A stretch of 64,000 bases of DNA from Nemophila menziesii (Eukaryota; Streptophyta; Magnoliopsida; Boraginales; Hydrophyllaceae). The notes under the pieces are model-generated. The model was not told where the DNA came from and did no database searches. It worked only from the letters and a program-made list of their open reading frames with translations. Each line of letters begins with the position of its first letter. Position 1 is the first letter of the stretch. Below are positions 39,492 to 53,418 of the stretch, piece by piece. The position numbers were made by a program, and so were the translations under genes. The DNA is taken from positions 5,085,840-5,149,839 of the forward strand of contig JARWIR010000011.1 in assembly GCA_029959085.1 (NCBI GenBank). The letters are read 5' to 3'.

Positions 39492-40361
39492 CTATACACC
39501 GTATATATAAGTAGTAATAAATGTCCCCACAATATCAACAACTTCTACACAATGAATTAAATTAATTATATTAATCAATTCTTCCAAGTCGGCATGATTA
39601 ACCTTAATATTACATCGCTGAAGCATCTTTAATAAAATTCGCTTTGTGAAAGAGCAACTTATAAATAAGCGATTAACTTCTTCTATATTAGCATTGCAGA
39701 AACATCAGAGTTGGTTAACTTGCATTCCCGAACTGAGCATCCTAGCTTTGATAGATAATCTGTCCTGAAAGCATAACCAAGAAATAAATGCACACCTCGG
39801 TATACAAGACTTTGTCCATACTAGTTTCCACCACTTTACTTCACTCTTTTCAACTGCAATTTTCTCAAAGGTTTTCTTGAAGGAGAAACGTCTTATATTA
39901 CTCTCCTTCCATATAATAATGTCATCCCCACTAGAAAGTTTAATATTACAGATATGACGGAGTAGTTTGTCCACAATAGGAGGCAATCTCCATCTATTAC
40001 CCCTATAGAATGAAGAAATAGTTTTATTACAGTTAATGTCATCGCTACTAAGATCAATTCCTAAGAATTCTTTTGAATTTTTTCCACCTAGCCATCTATC
40101 CCAAATTAAGAATGTATTCTTATCATTCCTTATATCATGATTAATAAAGCCATAAGCTAGTTACCTGATCTTCAAAATCTGATTCCATATCCATGTGTGA
40201 GCTTGTTTTATATTCAAGCTCCAGATACACCTGCCTTTAATGATATTCTGATGAACCCATAAACTTCACAAATTGTGTTTTTGTGAGTATATTCTCAAGA
40301 AAGTAGCTAGGAGACAGACTTTATCTATATCTTCAATACTTGGAATACCACAAGACCTCCT
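39492..40361 (-). pseudogene. LINE zf-RVT remnant, U8 copy (subtype C)
   Basis: As U6, plus TAC-to-TAA in the RYLAYG segment (AGCTAGTTACCTGATC), shared with U10. It retains the VNQL-TGA stop. Confidence 0.84.
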
Positions 40362-41486
40362 TGTACTTTACTAGAGCAAATATTAATATCTCTTTTTTGT
40401 TTTAATAATTTATGTTTGAATTTATATATATAAATGAAAAATAGTTAGTTAATTAAACATTTTGCTAATTTGGTTTGACTTGAATATTTTTATAAATAAC
40501 AGTGTATAATGAGGTGAATGATAAGATTGCTGGTCATGATATTACAAATATCAAGTATATATACTTAAAGTATGAAATTCTTTGATATCTTTTTATTGTG
40601 TCGTCGTGCCTCTTTCTTGTTTTGGTTATTTAAAGTACCAGTAGCTTTAAAATCCAAGTAACTTAATTCTAAATTCGTATCAATTAATTATATTATTATG
40701 ATAAATCTAAATTTACTACTTTTCACCATCAACATAAATAGAATTTGGAAAATTTAAATATATTTTAACCCTAATCCTATATGAATTATAACTTAGTCCT
40801 ATAAAAATAAGACGTGATATAAATATGATGGTTATTTGGAATTATAAGAATTATAAAGTTAATATTTTTTAAGATATAGGGATAATATACCATATTTATT
40901 AATATATTATACATTTATGTTCTTAAGATTAACATGGATTGTATATTATTAACTTTATTAACCTTGCCTCTTAATTTTAAAAGATATTCCGCATCTTTCA
41001 AATTAATATAATAAATGAGTATTTCTATTATTTTTATTATGTCTTGAATATGAAAATTATCTATGTAAACTAAAAACACGATTAACTAAGTACGTGGTTT
41101 AAAATTCTATTTTTTAGAATTTTCGCTGAAATTTAGATTTTATAATGATATAATATTCTATACAACAAGTTTAGTAAAACTAATAAATTCAAAAAGTAGA
41201 TAACAAAATTAAGAAACTGTAGTGGTTAAAAAGATGATTTAATGCATTTAATAAATAATGAATTATATGGGATGCATTTCGCTCGATCATAATTGCACCC
41301 AAACAAGCCTCGCAAAGCTCCGTATAACAACATTCATCCAGGAACCACAAACCATCTATTCAACATATACATATTTAGTCAAAACAGTTTATACAATGGA
41401 AAAAACTTCAAAAGTATTTATAAACAAATCTTACTAATTGAATCGATTGTGAGTCGGCACTTACTTGGATTTTGATACTCGTATAA

Positions 41487-42761
41487 TTATGTATCAATAT
41501 GCATTTTTCCCTTTTCATAAATGAGTAATTCTATATATCACTCATTTCATACAACCCTCATACCTCCTCTTTTACGTGGTGTGGTTTGATTGCAAATTAT
41601 TTAATTTCCAATCAAAGCACGCCATATAAGGAGGTAGTATAAAAAATTATTCTTAAAAAATCAAGAAATATATACGAGCAACATTAAATCTTATACGAGG
41701 ATAAGAAATAAATATAAAATAAAATGCTTATTTTATGAATCGTATTAACAAAAAATATTTAACAATTATACAAGTAAACAAGAAACTCATTGACTTCAGT
41801 TATCCATATAAACAAATATATAATAATAGAAATTGTACCTATAAAAGAGATTTAAACAACAAGGTATTAAGATAGATGCGAGATCAAATTCATTCTAACA
41901 CTTACAAAATAATTAAGTTACATACTGGATAAAAGTTAATCACGAAACTTGATATATACATATATTGTGATACATATCGATATTCGTCAATTACAAACAT
42001 AGATCTTTCATATAAGATGAGAATTACTAATACTCTAAGATACTTACCATCAAGATCTATTTTAAAAATCTATTACATAACTCAAAAAAGATTTAAAAAA
42101 ATTATAGGGATAAAAAAATAAAATAATTTTTTTATTTTATTGCATACCAATAATTTTATTTTATCTTTCTCGAGTTATGTAATATATTTTAAAAATAGAT
42201 CTTGATGGTATGTATCTTAGAATATTAGTAATTCTCTTCTTATATGAAATATTTATGGTTGTAATTGAGTAATTTCGATGTGTATCAACATATATGTATA
42301 TATCAAGTTTTGTGATTAAGTTTTATCCATTGTGTAACTTAATTATTTTGTAAGTTTTTGATTGAATTTGACCTCGCTTCTATCGTAATACCTTTTTTTT
42401 AATTTTCTTTATTGGTATATTTTCTATTATTATATGTATGTTTATATGCATAAATGAATTTAATGAGTTTCTTGTTTACTTGTATAAATTGTTGAATATT
42501 GTTTGTTAATATGATTCATAAAATAAGCATTTTATTTTATATTAATTTTTTATCTTCATATAAGATTTAGTGTTGCTCATATATATTATATAATTTGTAA
42601 ATAAGAATGCTATATACCTCCCTGGTGTGGTTTGATTTGAAATGAAATAAATTCCAGTCAAATCACACCACGTAACATGGGGTGGTATAAGGGTTGTACG
42701 AAATGAGTAATATATAGAATTACATATTTATAAAAAGATAAAAATACATATTGATACATAA
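41487..42761. repeat. Foldback element, U9 copy (subtype D)
   Basis: 1,275 bp, nearly the same as U7. The left arm reads GGTGTGGTTTGATTGC where U7 has GCTGTGATTTGATTGC. The right arm starts with AATATATTTTAAAAATAG, shared with U11. Confidence 0.9.
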
Positions 42762-43934
42762 GTAACTTTATATTTAACTTTAAAACTACTTATTATTTAA
42801 AATTGTTAACATAAAATTGAGGCAATCTTTTAAACGTTTGCAAAACCAACAACAATCTGTCAAATATGAAGTAAATAAAAGATTAAGGATATCATTGGAT
42901 ATATCTATGATTAGATAGACTAAATATTAAATCAAAGGAAAAATCCAACCAAATAGATATTCATCATCATCAATCATAAAATAAAATACATATGCTTCTA
43001 AATAATATTGACGAACTATACCATAATCAGATAATTTTTAGTAAATTACATTGAGCATTAAGAGAAATTGAATTTTAACGCCTTGGAAGGGAAGCCAAAG
43101 AAGAAATGAAAAAGCGCAATCAACTAGAAAGAGAAATTGGATTTGGAAATTAAATTTGAATGGTTTCGAATGAAAAAGAAAGAGAAGGAAAGAAACCATT
43201 AATTTAAATAGTTTCTTTGCGATCATTTAACATAGATATAAATAATGCAACTGAACAATAAAAGTTTGAATTTTATTTACAAAATATTTTACTCTTATTA
43301 TATTTTTTTTTGATTATTTTTTAACGGTTTTGAGATTATTATCAAACATGTACTACACAGAAGAAAAACAAGACTATGGATCCGAAAATTTAATCTGTAT
43401 GTTATTTTGCATGGTTGAAACACACATGACAAGAGCTACAAAAAATACAATTTTACAAACTCGACCATTTAAATCAATCAAAAATTTACTCTAACTTAAT
43501 TACTATTAATGAATACTACATTGACTGAGATAGGGGGTTCTCTGCACGGATCAAAGTTTGATGAATCAAATGATGGATACATAATAAACAATATTTATTA
43601 TTCACATAATTGAGCAAGAATTGAAAAATGTACCTAGGATGACTTCAATAGGCTTTGTAGGAACGATCTTAATCTAAAAATTTTACAAACAAATAATAAG
43701 AAGTGACAAAACATACACAATCATATATAAAACAAGACATGGGTACCTTAGAAAGGGTAGGTTGCCTTGGGAAGTGTCTCCTAAATCAATTGTTTCTGGA
43801 CTGTAAAAAGATGAGCTCGGGTTTAAAATTAAACCTTAATATGGGTTCTTCTATGGTGGAGAATGGTCTTGTGCAGCCTTGGTGGAAAGGTGAGTGTGAA
43901 GATGGTCGAGAATAGTCATTGGCGGCGGTGGCTG

Positions 43935-43936
43935 TG
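43935..43936. other. 75-bp deletion junction in U9
   Basis: GGCGGTGGCTGT is joined to GATGAAATTATT. U7 positions 33816-33890 are missing. The two ends share only GT. Confidence 0.85.
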
Positions 43937-44461
43937 ATGAAATTATTTTTCCTTTTTTTTATAATGGAATAATGGATTTGCTAATCAGTTTTTTGTTTGA
44001 TGTTTGGGTATTAAATATATATATTTTTTAAAATTAAAATATAATTAATTAATAAAAAGTGGGGTCAGAAATAATCTTGGCCATCACTTATGTTGGGGTC
44101 AGAATCAATTCAAGCCACCACTGAGAAAGTTTTTTTATCAATAAATTAAACTTTTACTAAAATAAGCTCAACCTCCAATGTCATTACAACTTTCACCTAC
44201 TAGTGCTGAGAAAATATAAATCGACCTACTTTAACTATTACATAATAAGCCTACTACAATTTTAATCAAAACTAAAGAAAGAAACTCTAGACTATTAGGC
44301 CCAATAAGCTAATTGGACTCTATTTTAATAATAAGAGAATCTGCTTCTTTGCTTTTGTATTTTCTCTTACCCACTTTCACATGGACTAGAATGTAAATAC
44401 TTTTCCATATATGATCTTCACATAGGAAATTCCAACCATGTTACCTTTCATTTATCTCCCA

Positions 44462-45330
44462 CTATACACAGTATATATAAGTAGTAATAAATGTCCCCAC
44501 AATATCAACAACTTCTACACAATGAATTAAATTAATTATATTAATCAATTCTTCCAAGTATGCAGGATTAACCTTAACATTACACCTCTCAAGCATTTTC
44601 AATAAAATTCGCTTTGTGAAAGAGCAGCATATAAATAAGTGATTAACTTCTTCTATATTAGCATTGCAGAAACATAAGAGTGGGTTAACTTGCATTTCCG
44701 AACTGAGCATCCTAGCTTTGGTAGATAATTAGTCTTGAAAGCATAACCAAGCAGCAAATGCATACCTCGGTATACAAGACTTTGTCCATACTAGTTTTCA
44801 CCACTTTACTTCACTCTTCTCAACTGCAATTTTCTCAAGGGTTTTCTTGAAGGAGAAACCACTTATATTACTCTCCTTCCATATAATAATATCATCCCCA
44901 CTAGAAATTTTAATATTACAGATATGACGGAGTAATTTGCCCACAATAGGAGGCAATTTCCATCTATTACCCCCATAGAATGAAGAAATAGTTTTATTAC
45001 AGTTAATGTCATCGCTACTAAGATCAATTCCTAAGAATTCTTGTGAATTTTTTCCACGTAGCCATTTATCCCAAATTAAGAATGTATTCTTACCATTCCT
45101 TATAACATGAGTAATAAAGTAATAAGCTAGGTACCTGATCTTCAAAATCTGATTCCATATTCATGTGTGAGCTAGTTTTATATTCAAGCTCCAGATACAC
45201 CTTCCTTTAATGATATTATGATGAACCCACAAATTTACAAATTGTGTTTTTATGAGTATATTCTCCAGAAAGTAGCTAAGAGAATGACTTTATTTATATC
45301 TTCAATAATTGGAATACCACAAGACCTCCT
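44462..45330 (-). pseudogene. LINE zf-RVT remnant, U9 copy (subtype D)
   Basis: Same translation and same two stops as U7. Confidence 0.84.
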
Positions 45331-46513
45331 TGTACTTTACTAGAGCAAATATTCACTCTTTTTTGTTTTAATAATTTATGTTTGAATTTATTTATATCAA
45401 CAAAAAATAGTTAATTAATTAAACATTTTGCTAATTTGGTTTGACTTGAATATTTTTATAAATAACAGTGTATTATGAGGTGAATGATAAGATTGCTGGT
45501 CATGATTTTACAAATATCAGGTATAAATACTTAAATTATGAAATTCTTTTATATCTTTTTATTGTGTTGTCGTGCCTCTTTCTTGTTTTGGTTATTTAAA
45601 GTACTAGTAGCTTTAAAATCCAAGAAACTTAATACTAAATTCATACCAATTAATTATATAATTATGATAAATCTAAATATACTACTTTTCACCATTAACA
45701 TAAATAGAATTTGGAAAATCTAAATATATTTTTACCCTAATCCTATATGAATTATAACTTAGTCCTATAAAAATAAGACGTGATAATTTTTATTACTGAA
45801 AAATAAAAAACTAAATATATAATAATGGATGGAGATTTTGGTGATATAAATAAGATGGTTATTTGGAATTCTAATAATTATAAAGTTAATATTTTTTAAG
45901 ATATAGGGATTATATACCATATTTATTAATATATTATACATTTATGTTCTTAAGATTAATATGGATGGTATATTATTAACTTTATTAACCCTGCCTCTTA
46001 ATTTAAAAAGATATTCTGCATCTTTCAAATTAATATAATAAATGAGTATTTATATTATTTTTAGTATGTCTTGAATATGAAAATGATCTATGTGAACTAA
46101 AAACACGATTAACTAAGTACGTGGTTTAAAATTCTATGTTTTAGAATTATAGCTGAAATTTAGATTTTATAATGATATAATATTCCATACAACAAGTTTA
46201 ATAAAACTAATAAATTCAAAAAGTAGATAACAAAATTAAGAAACAGTAGTGGTTAAAAAGATGATTTAATGCATTTAATAAATAATGAATTACATGGGAT
46301 GCATTTCGCTCGATCTTAATTGCACCCAAACAAGCCTCGCAAAGCTCCGTATAACAACATTCATCCAGGAACCACCAACCATCTATTCAACATATACATA
46401 TTTAGTCAAAACAGTTTATATAATGGAAAAAACTTAAAAAGTATTCATAAACAAATCTTACTAATTGAATCGATTGTGAGTCGGCACTTACTTGGATTTT
46501 GATACTCATATAA

Positions 46514-47792
46514 TTATGTATCAATATGCATTTTTCCCTTTTCATAAATGAGTAATTCTATATATCACTCATTTCATACAACCCTCATACCTCCTCTTTT
46601 ACGTGGTGTGATTTGATTGCAAATTATTTAATTTCCAATCAAAGCACGCCATATAAGGAGGTAGTATAAAAAATTATTCTTAAAAAATCAAGAAATATAT
46701 ACGAGCAACATTAAATCTTATACGAGGATAAGAAATAAATATAAAATAAAATTCTTATTTTATGAATCGTATTAACTAAAAATATTTAACAATTATACAA
46801 GTAAACAAGAAACTCATTAAATTCAGTTATCCATATAAACAAACATATAATAATAGAAATTGTACCTATAAAAGAGATTTAAACAACAAGGTATTAAGAT
46901 AGATGCGAGATCAAATTCATTCTAACACTTACAAAATAATTAAGTTACATACTTGATAAAACTTAATCACGAAACTCGATATATACATATATTGTGATAC
47001 ATATCGATATTCGTCAATTACAAACATAGATCTTTCATATAAGATGAGAATTACTAATACTCTAAGATACTTACCATCAAGATCTATTTTAAAAATCTAT
47101 TACATAACTCAAAAAAGATAAAAATAATTATAGGGATAAAAAAATAAAAATTTTATTTTATTTTATTGCATACTAATAATTTTATTTTATCATTCTCGAG
47201 TTATGTAATAGATTTTAAAAATAGATCTTGATGGTATGTATCTTAGAATATTAGTAATTCTCATCATATATGAAATATTTATGGTTGTAATTGAGTAATT
47301 TCGATGTGTATCAACATATATGTACATATCCAGTTTCGTGATTAAGTTTTATCCATTGTGTAACTTAATTATTTTGTAAGTGTTTGATTGAATTTGATCT
47401 CGCTTCTATCATAATACCTTTTTTTAAATTTTCTTTATTGGTATATTTTCTATTATTATATGTATGTTTATATGCATAAATTAATTTAATGAGTTTCTTG
47501 TTTACTTGTATAATTGTTGAATATGTTTGTTAATATGATTCATAAAATAAGCATTTTATTTTATATTAATTTTTTTATCTTCATATAAGATTTAATTTTG
47601 CTCATATATATTATATCATCTATAAATAAGAATGCAATATACCACCCCTTATGTGGTGTGGTTTAATTTGAAATGAAATAATTTTCAGTCAAATCACACC
47701 ACGTAAAATGGGGTGGTGTAAGGGTTGTACGAAATGAGTAATATATAGAATTACTTATTTATAAAAAGATAAAAATACATATTGATACATAA
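46514..47792. repeat. Foldback element, U10 copy
   Basis: 1,279 bp, nearly identical to the U8 copy, including the AAAATTCTTATTTT variant in the left arm. Confidence 0.9.
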
Positions 47793-49535
47793 GTAACTTC
47801 ATAATTAAGTTTAAAACTACTTATTATTTAAAATTGTCAACATAAAATTGAGGCCATCTTTTAAACATTTGCAAAACCAACAACAATCTATCAAATATGA
47901 TGTAAATAAAAGATTAAGGCTATCTTTTGATATATCTATGATTAGAGAGACTAAATATTAAATCAAAGTTAAAATCCAACCAAATAGATATTCATCATCA
48001 TCAATCGTAATATAAAATACATATGCTTCTAAATAATATTGACAAACTATATCTCAATCAAATAATTTTTAGTAAATTACATTGAGCATTAAGAGAAATT
48101 GAATTGTAACGGCTTGGAAGGGAAGCCAAAGAAGAAATGAAAAAGCGCAATCAACTAGAAAGAGAAATTAGATTTGGAAATTAAATTTGAATGGTTTCGA
48201 ATGAAAAAGAAAGAGAAGGAAAGAAACCATTAATTTAAATAGTTTCTTTGCGATCATTTAACATAGATATAAATAATGCAACTGAACAATAAAAGTTTGA
48301 ATTTTATTTACAAAATATTTTACTCTTATTATATTTTTTTTGATTATTTTTTAACGGTTTTGAGATTATTATCAAACATGTACTACACAGAAGAAGAAGA
48401 CTATGGATCCGAAAATTTAATCTGGATGTTATTTTGCATGGTTGAAACACACATGACAAGAGCTACAAAAAATACAATTTTACAAACTCGACCATTTAAA
48501 TCAATCAAAAATTTACTCTAACTTAATTACTATTAATGAATACTACATTGACTGAGATAGGGGGTTTTTTGCACGGATCAAAGTTTGATGAATCAAATGA
48601 TGGATACATAATAAACAATATTTTTTATTCACATAATTGAGCAAGAATTGAAAAACGTACCTAGGATGACTTCAATAGGCTTTGTAGGAACGATCTTAAT
48701 CTAAAAATTTTACAAACAAAAAATAAGAAGTGACAAAACATACACCATCATATATAAAACAAGACATGGGTGCCTAAGAAAGGGTAGGTTGCCTTGGGAA
48801 GTCTCTCCTAAATCAATTGTTTATGGACTATAAAAAGATGAGCTCGGGTTTAAAATTAAACCTTAATATGGGTTCTTCTATGGTGGAGAATGGTCTTGTG
48901 CAGCCTTGGTGGAAAGGTGAGTGTGAAGATGGTCGAGAATAGTCATTGGCGGCGGTGGCTGTAAGTGAAAAGTGATGAGATTAGGTTAAAAAATAAACTT
49001 TAATTTGGGTTCTTTTTTTTTGCGTGTCATATGGTGATGGAATTATTTTTCCTTTTTTTATAATGGAATAATGGATTTGCTAATCAGTTTTTTGTATTTT
49101 TTAAAATTAAAATATAATTAATTAATGAAAAGTGGGGTCAGAAATAATCTTGGCCATCACTTATGTTGGGGGTCAGAATCAATTCTAGCCACCACTGGAG
49201 AAAGTTTTTTATCAATAAATTAAACATTTACTAAAATAAGCTCAACCTCCAATGTCATTACAACTTTCACCTACTAGTGCCGAGCAAATATAAATCGACC
49301 TACTTTAACTATTACATAATAAGCCTATTAAAATTTTAATCAAAACTAAAGAAAGAAACTCTAGACTATTAGGCCCAATAAGCTAATTGGACTCTATTTT
49401 AATAATAAGAGAATTTGCTTCTTAGCTTTTGTATTTTCTCTTTCCTACTTTCACATGGACTAGAATGTAAATACTTTTCCATATATGATCTTCACATAGG
49501 AAATTCCCACCATGTTACCTTTCATTTATCTCCCA

Positions 49536-50405
49536 CTATACACCGTATATATAAGTAGTAATAAATGTCCCCACAATATCAACAACTTCTACACAATGAA
49601 TTAAATTAATTATATTAATCAATTCTTCCAAGTATTCAGGATTAACCTTAACATTACACCTCTCAAGCATCTTCAATAAAATTCGCTTTGTGAAAGAGCA
49701 ACTTATAAATAAGCGATTAACTTCTTCTATATTAGCATTGCAGAAACATCAGAGTTGGTTAACTTGCATTCCCGAACTGAGCATCCTAGCTTTGATAGAT
49801 AATCTGTCCTGAAAGCATAACCAAGAAATAAATGCACACCTCGGTATACAAGACTTTGTCCATACTAGTTTCCACCACTTTACTTCACTCTTTTCAACTG
49901 CAATTTTCTCAAAGGTTTTCTTGAAGGAGAAACGTCTTATATTACTCTCCTTCCATATAATAATGTCATCCCCACTAGAAAGTTTAATATTACAGATATG
50001 ACGGAGTAGTTTGTCCACAATAGGAGGCAATCTCTATCTATTACCCCTATAGAATGAAGAAATAGTTTTATTACAGTTAATGTCATCGCTACTAAGATCA
50101 ATTCCTAAGAATTCTTTTGAATTTTTTCCACCTAGCCATCTATCCCAAATTAAGAATGTATTCTTATCATTCCTTATATCATGATTAATAAAGCCATAAG
50201 CTAGTTACCTGATCTTCAAAATCTGATTCTATATCCATGTGTGAGCTTGTTTTATATTCAAGCTCCAGATACACCTGCCTTTAATGATATTCTGATGAAC
50301 CCATAAACTTCACAAATTGTGTTTTTGTGAGTATATTCTCAAGAAAGTAGCTAGGAGACAGACTTTATCTATATCTTCAATACTTGGAATACCACAAGAC
50401 CTCCT
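49536..50405 (-). pseudogene. LINE zf-RVT remnant, U10 copy (subtype C, mosaic)
   Basis: Has the C stops (VNQL-TGA, and TAA in RYLAYG) plus a private TGG-to-TAG at GNRW (CTCTATCTATTACC). The C-terminal part between 49634 and 49677 matches non-C units. Confidence 0.84.
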
Positions 50406-51530
50406 TGTACTTTACTAGAGCAAATATTAATATCTCTTTTTTGTTTTAATAATTTATGTTTGAATTTATATATATAAATGAAAAATAGTTAGTTAATTAA
50501 ACATTTTGCTAATTTGGTTTGACTTGAATATTTTTATAAATAACAGTGTATAATGAGGTGAATGATAAGATTGCTGGTCATGATATTACAAATATCAAGT
50601 ATATATACTTAAAGTATGAAATTCTTTGATATCTTTTTATTGTGTCGTCGTGCCTCTTTCTTGTTTTGGTTATTTAAAGTACCAGTAGCTTTAAAATCCA
50701 AGTAACTTAATTCTAAATTCGTATCAATTAATTATATTATTATGATAAATCTAAATTTACTACTTTTCACCATCAACATAAATAGAATTTGGAAAATTTA
50801 AATATATTTTAACCCTAATCCTATATGAATTATAACTTAGTCCTATAAAAATAAGACGTGATATAAATATGATGGTTATTTGGAATTATAAGAATTATAA
50901 AGTTAATATTTTTTAAGATATAGGGATAATATACCATATTTATTAATATATTATACATTTATGTTCTTAAGATTAACATGGATTGTATATTATTAACTTT
51001 ATTAACCTTGCCTCTTAATTTTAAAAGATATTCCGCATCTTTCAAATTAATATAATAAATGAGTATTTCTATTATTTTTATTATGTCTTGAATATGAAAA
51101 TTATCTATGTAAACTAAAAACACGATTAACTAAGTACGTGGTTTAAAATTCTATTTTTTAGAATTTTCGCTGAAATTTAGATTTTATAATGATATAATAT
51201 TCCATACAACAAGTTTAGTAAAACTAATAAATTCAAAAAGTAGATAACAAAATTAAGAAACTGTAGTGGTTAAAAAGATGATTTAATGCATTTAATAAAT
51301 AATGAATTATATGGGATGCATTTCGCTCGATCATAATTGCACCCAAACAAGCCTCGCAAAGCTCCGTATAACAACATTCATCCAGGAACCACAAACCATC
51401 TATTCAACATATACATATTTAGTCAAAACAGTTTATACAATGGAAAAAACTTCAAAAGTATTTATAAACAAATCTTACTAATTGAATCGATTGTGAGTCG
51501 GCACTTACTTGGATTTTGATACTCGTATAA

Positions 51531-52805
51531 TTATGTATCAATATGCATTTTTCCCTTTTCATAAATGAGTAATTCTATATATCACTCATTTCATACAACC
51601 CTCATACCTCCTCTTTTACGTGGTGTGGTTTGATTGCAAATTATTTAATTTCCAATCAAAGCACGCCATATAAGGAGGTAGTATAAAAAATTATTCTTAA
51701 AAAATCAAGAAATATATACGAGCAACATTAAATCTTATACGAGGATAAGAAATAAATATAAAATAAAATTCTTATTTTATGAATCGTATTAACAAAAAAT
51801 ATTTAACAATTATACAAGTAAACAAGAAACTCATTGACTTCAGTTATCCATATAAACAAATATATAATAATAGAAATTGTACCTATAAAAGAGATTTAAA
51901 CAACAAGGTATTAAGATAGATGCGAGATCAAATTCATTCTAACACTTACAAAATAATTAAGTTACATACTGGATAAAAGTTAATCACGAAACTTGATATA
52001 TACATATATTGTGATACATATCGATATTCGTCAATTACAAACATAGATCTTTCATATAAGATGAGAATTACTAATACTCTAAGATACTTACCATCAAGAT
52101 CTATTTTAAAAATCTATTACATAACTCAAAAAAGATTTAAAAAAATTATAGGGATAAAAAAATAAAATAATTTTTTTATTTTATTGCATACCAATAATTT
52201 TATTTTATCTTTCTCGAGTTATGTAATATATTTTAAAAATAGATCTTGATGGTATGTATCTTAGAATATTAGTAATTCTCTTCTTATATGAAATATTTAT
52301 GGTTGTAATTGAGTAATTTCGATGTGTATCAACATATATGTATATATCAAGTTTTGTGATTAAGTTTTATCCATTGTGTAACTTAATTATTTTGTAAGTT
52401 TTTGATTGAATTTGACCTCGCTTCTATCGTAATACCTTTTTTTTAATTTTCTTTATTGGTATATTTTCTATTATTATATGTATGTTTATATGCATAAATG
52501 AATTTAATGAGTTTCTTGTTTACTTGTATAAATTGTTGAATATTGTTTGTTAATATGATTCATAAAATAAGCATTTTATTTTATATTAATTTTTTATCTT
52601 CATATAAGATTTAGTGTTGCTCATATATATTATATAATTTGTAAATAAGAATGCTATATACCTCCCTGGTGTGGTTTGATTTGAAATGAAATAAATTCCA
52701 GTCAAATCACACCACGTAACATGGGGTGGTATAAGGGTTGTACGAAATGAGTAATATATAGAATTACATATTTATAAAAAGATAAAAATACATATTGATA
52801 CATAA
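51531..52805. repeat. Foldback element, U11 copy (subtype D)
   Basis: 1,275 bp, as U9, but with the AAAATTCTTATTTT variant otherwise seen in U8 and U10. Confidence 0.9.
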
Positions 52806-53403
52806 GTAACTTTATATTTAACTTTAAAACTACTTATTATTTAAAATTGTTAACATAAAATTGAGGCAATCTTTTAAACGTTTGCAAAACCAACAACAAT
52901 CTGTCAAATATGAAGTAAATAAAAGATTAAGGATATCATTGGATATATCTATGATTAGATAGACTAAATATTAAATCAAAGGAAAAATCCAACCAAATAG
53001 ATATTCATCATCATCAATCATAAAATAAAATACATATGCTTCTAAATAATATTGACGAACTATACCATAATCAGATAATTTTTAGTAAATTACATTGAGC
53101 ATTAAGAGAAATTGAATTTTAACGCCTTGGAAGGGAAGCCAAAGAAGAAATGAAAAAGCGCAATCAACTAGAAAGAGAAATTGAATTTGGAAATTAAATT
53201 TGAATGGTTTCGAATGAAAAAGAAAGAGAAGGAAAGAAACCATTAATTTAAATAGTTTCTTTGCGATCATTTAACATAGATATAAATAATGCAACTGAAC
53301 AATAAAAGTTTGAATTTTATTTACAAAATATTTTACTCTTATTATATTTTTTTTTGATTATTTTTTAACGGTTTTGAGATTATTATCAAACATGTACTAC
53401 ACA

Positions 53404-53418
53404 GAAGAAGAAGAAGAA
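53404..53418 (+). repeat. (GAA)5 microsatellite expansion in U11
   Basis: Five GAA triplets before GACTATGG. Most units have three, and U7/U9 have GAAGAAAAACAAGAC. It lies inside the already frameshifted 81-codon frame. Confidence 0.85.

Larger units (their letters stand above)
35636..40714 (+). repeat. Array unit U8 (5,079 bp, subtype C)
   Basis: Matches U6 and U10 in the 26-bp loss near 39049 and in the LINE sequence. It adds a TAC-to-TAA change in the LINE remnant (AGCTAGTTACCTGATC near 40158), shared with U10, and AAAATTCTTATTTT near 36704 in place of AAAATGCTTATTTT, shared with U10 and U11. Confidence 0.93.
35636..45680 (+). repeat. Higher-order repeat copy 2 (C-D dimer, 10,045 bp)
   Basis: U8 (C) plus U9 (D). 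It is shorter than the other copies mainly because U9 lacks 75 bp after position 43935. Otherwise it follows copy 1 closely, including the subtype deletions and stop codons. Confidence 0.92.
40715..45680 (+). repeat. Array unit U9 (4,966 bp, subtype D)
   Basis: Carries the D markers of U7 plus a private 75-bp deletion after GGCGGTGGCTGT at 43935, joined to GATGAAATTATT. The missing segment corresponds to 33816-33890 in U7 and includes the second member of the direct-repeat pair. Confidence 0.93.
45681..50758 (+). repeat. Array unit U10 (5,078 bp, subtype C)
   Basis: C-type unit with the 26-bp loss near 49095. It shares the TAA in the LINE remnant with U8 and adds a further W-to-stop change (AATCTCTATCTATTACC near 50030). 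Between 49634 and 49677 the sequence is not C-type but matches the other subtypes. Confidence 0.93.
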
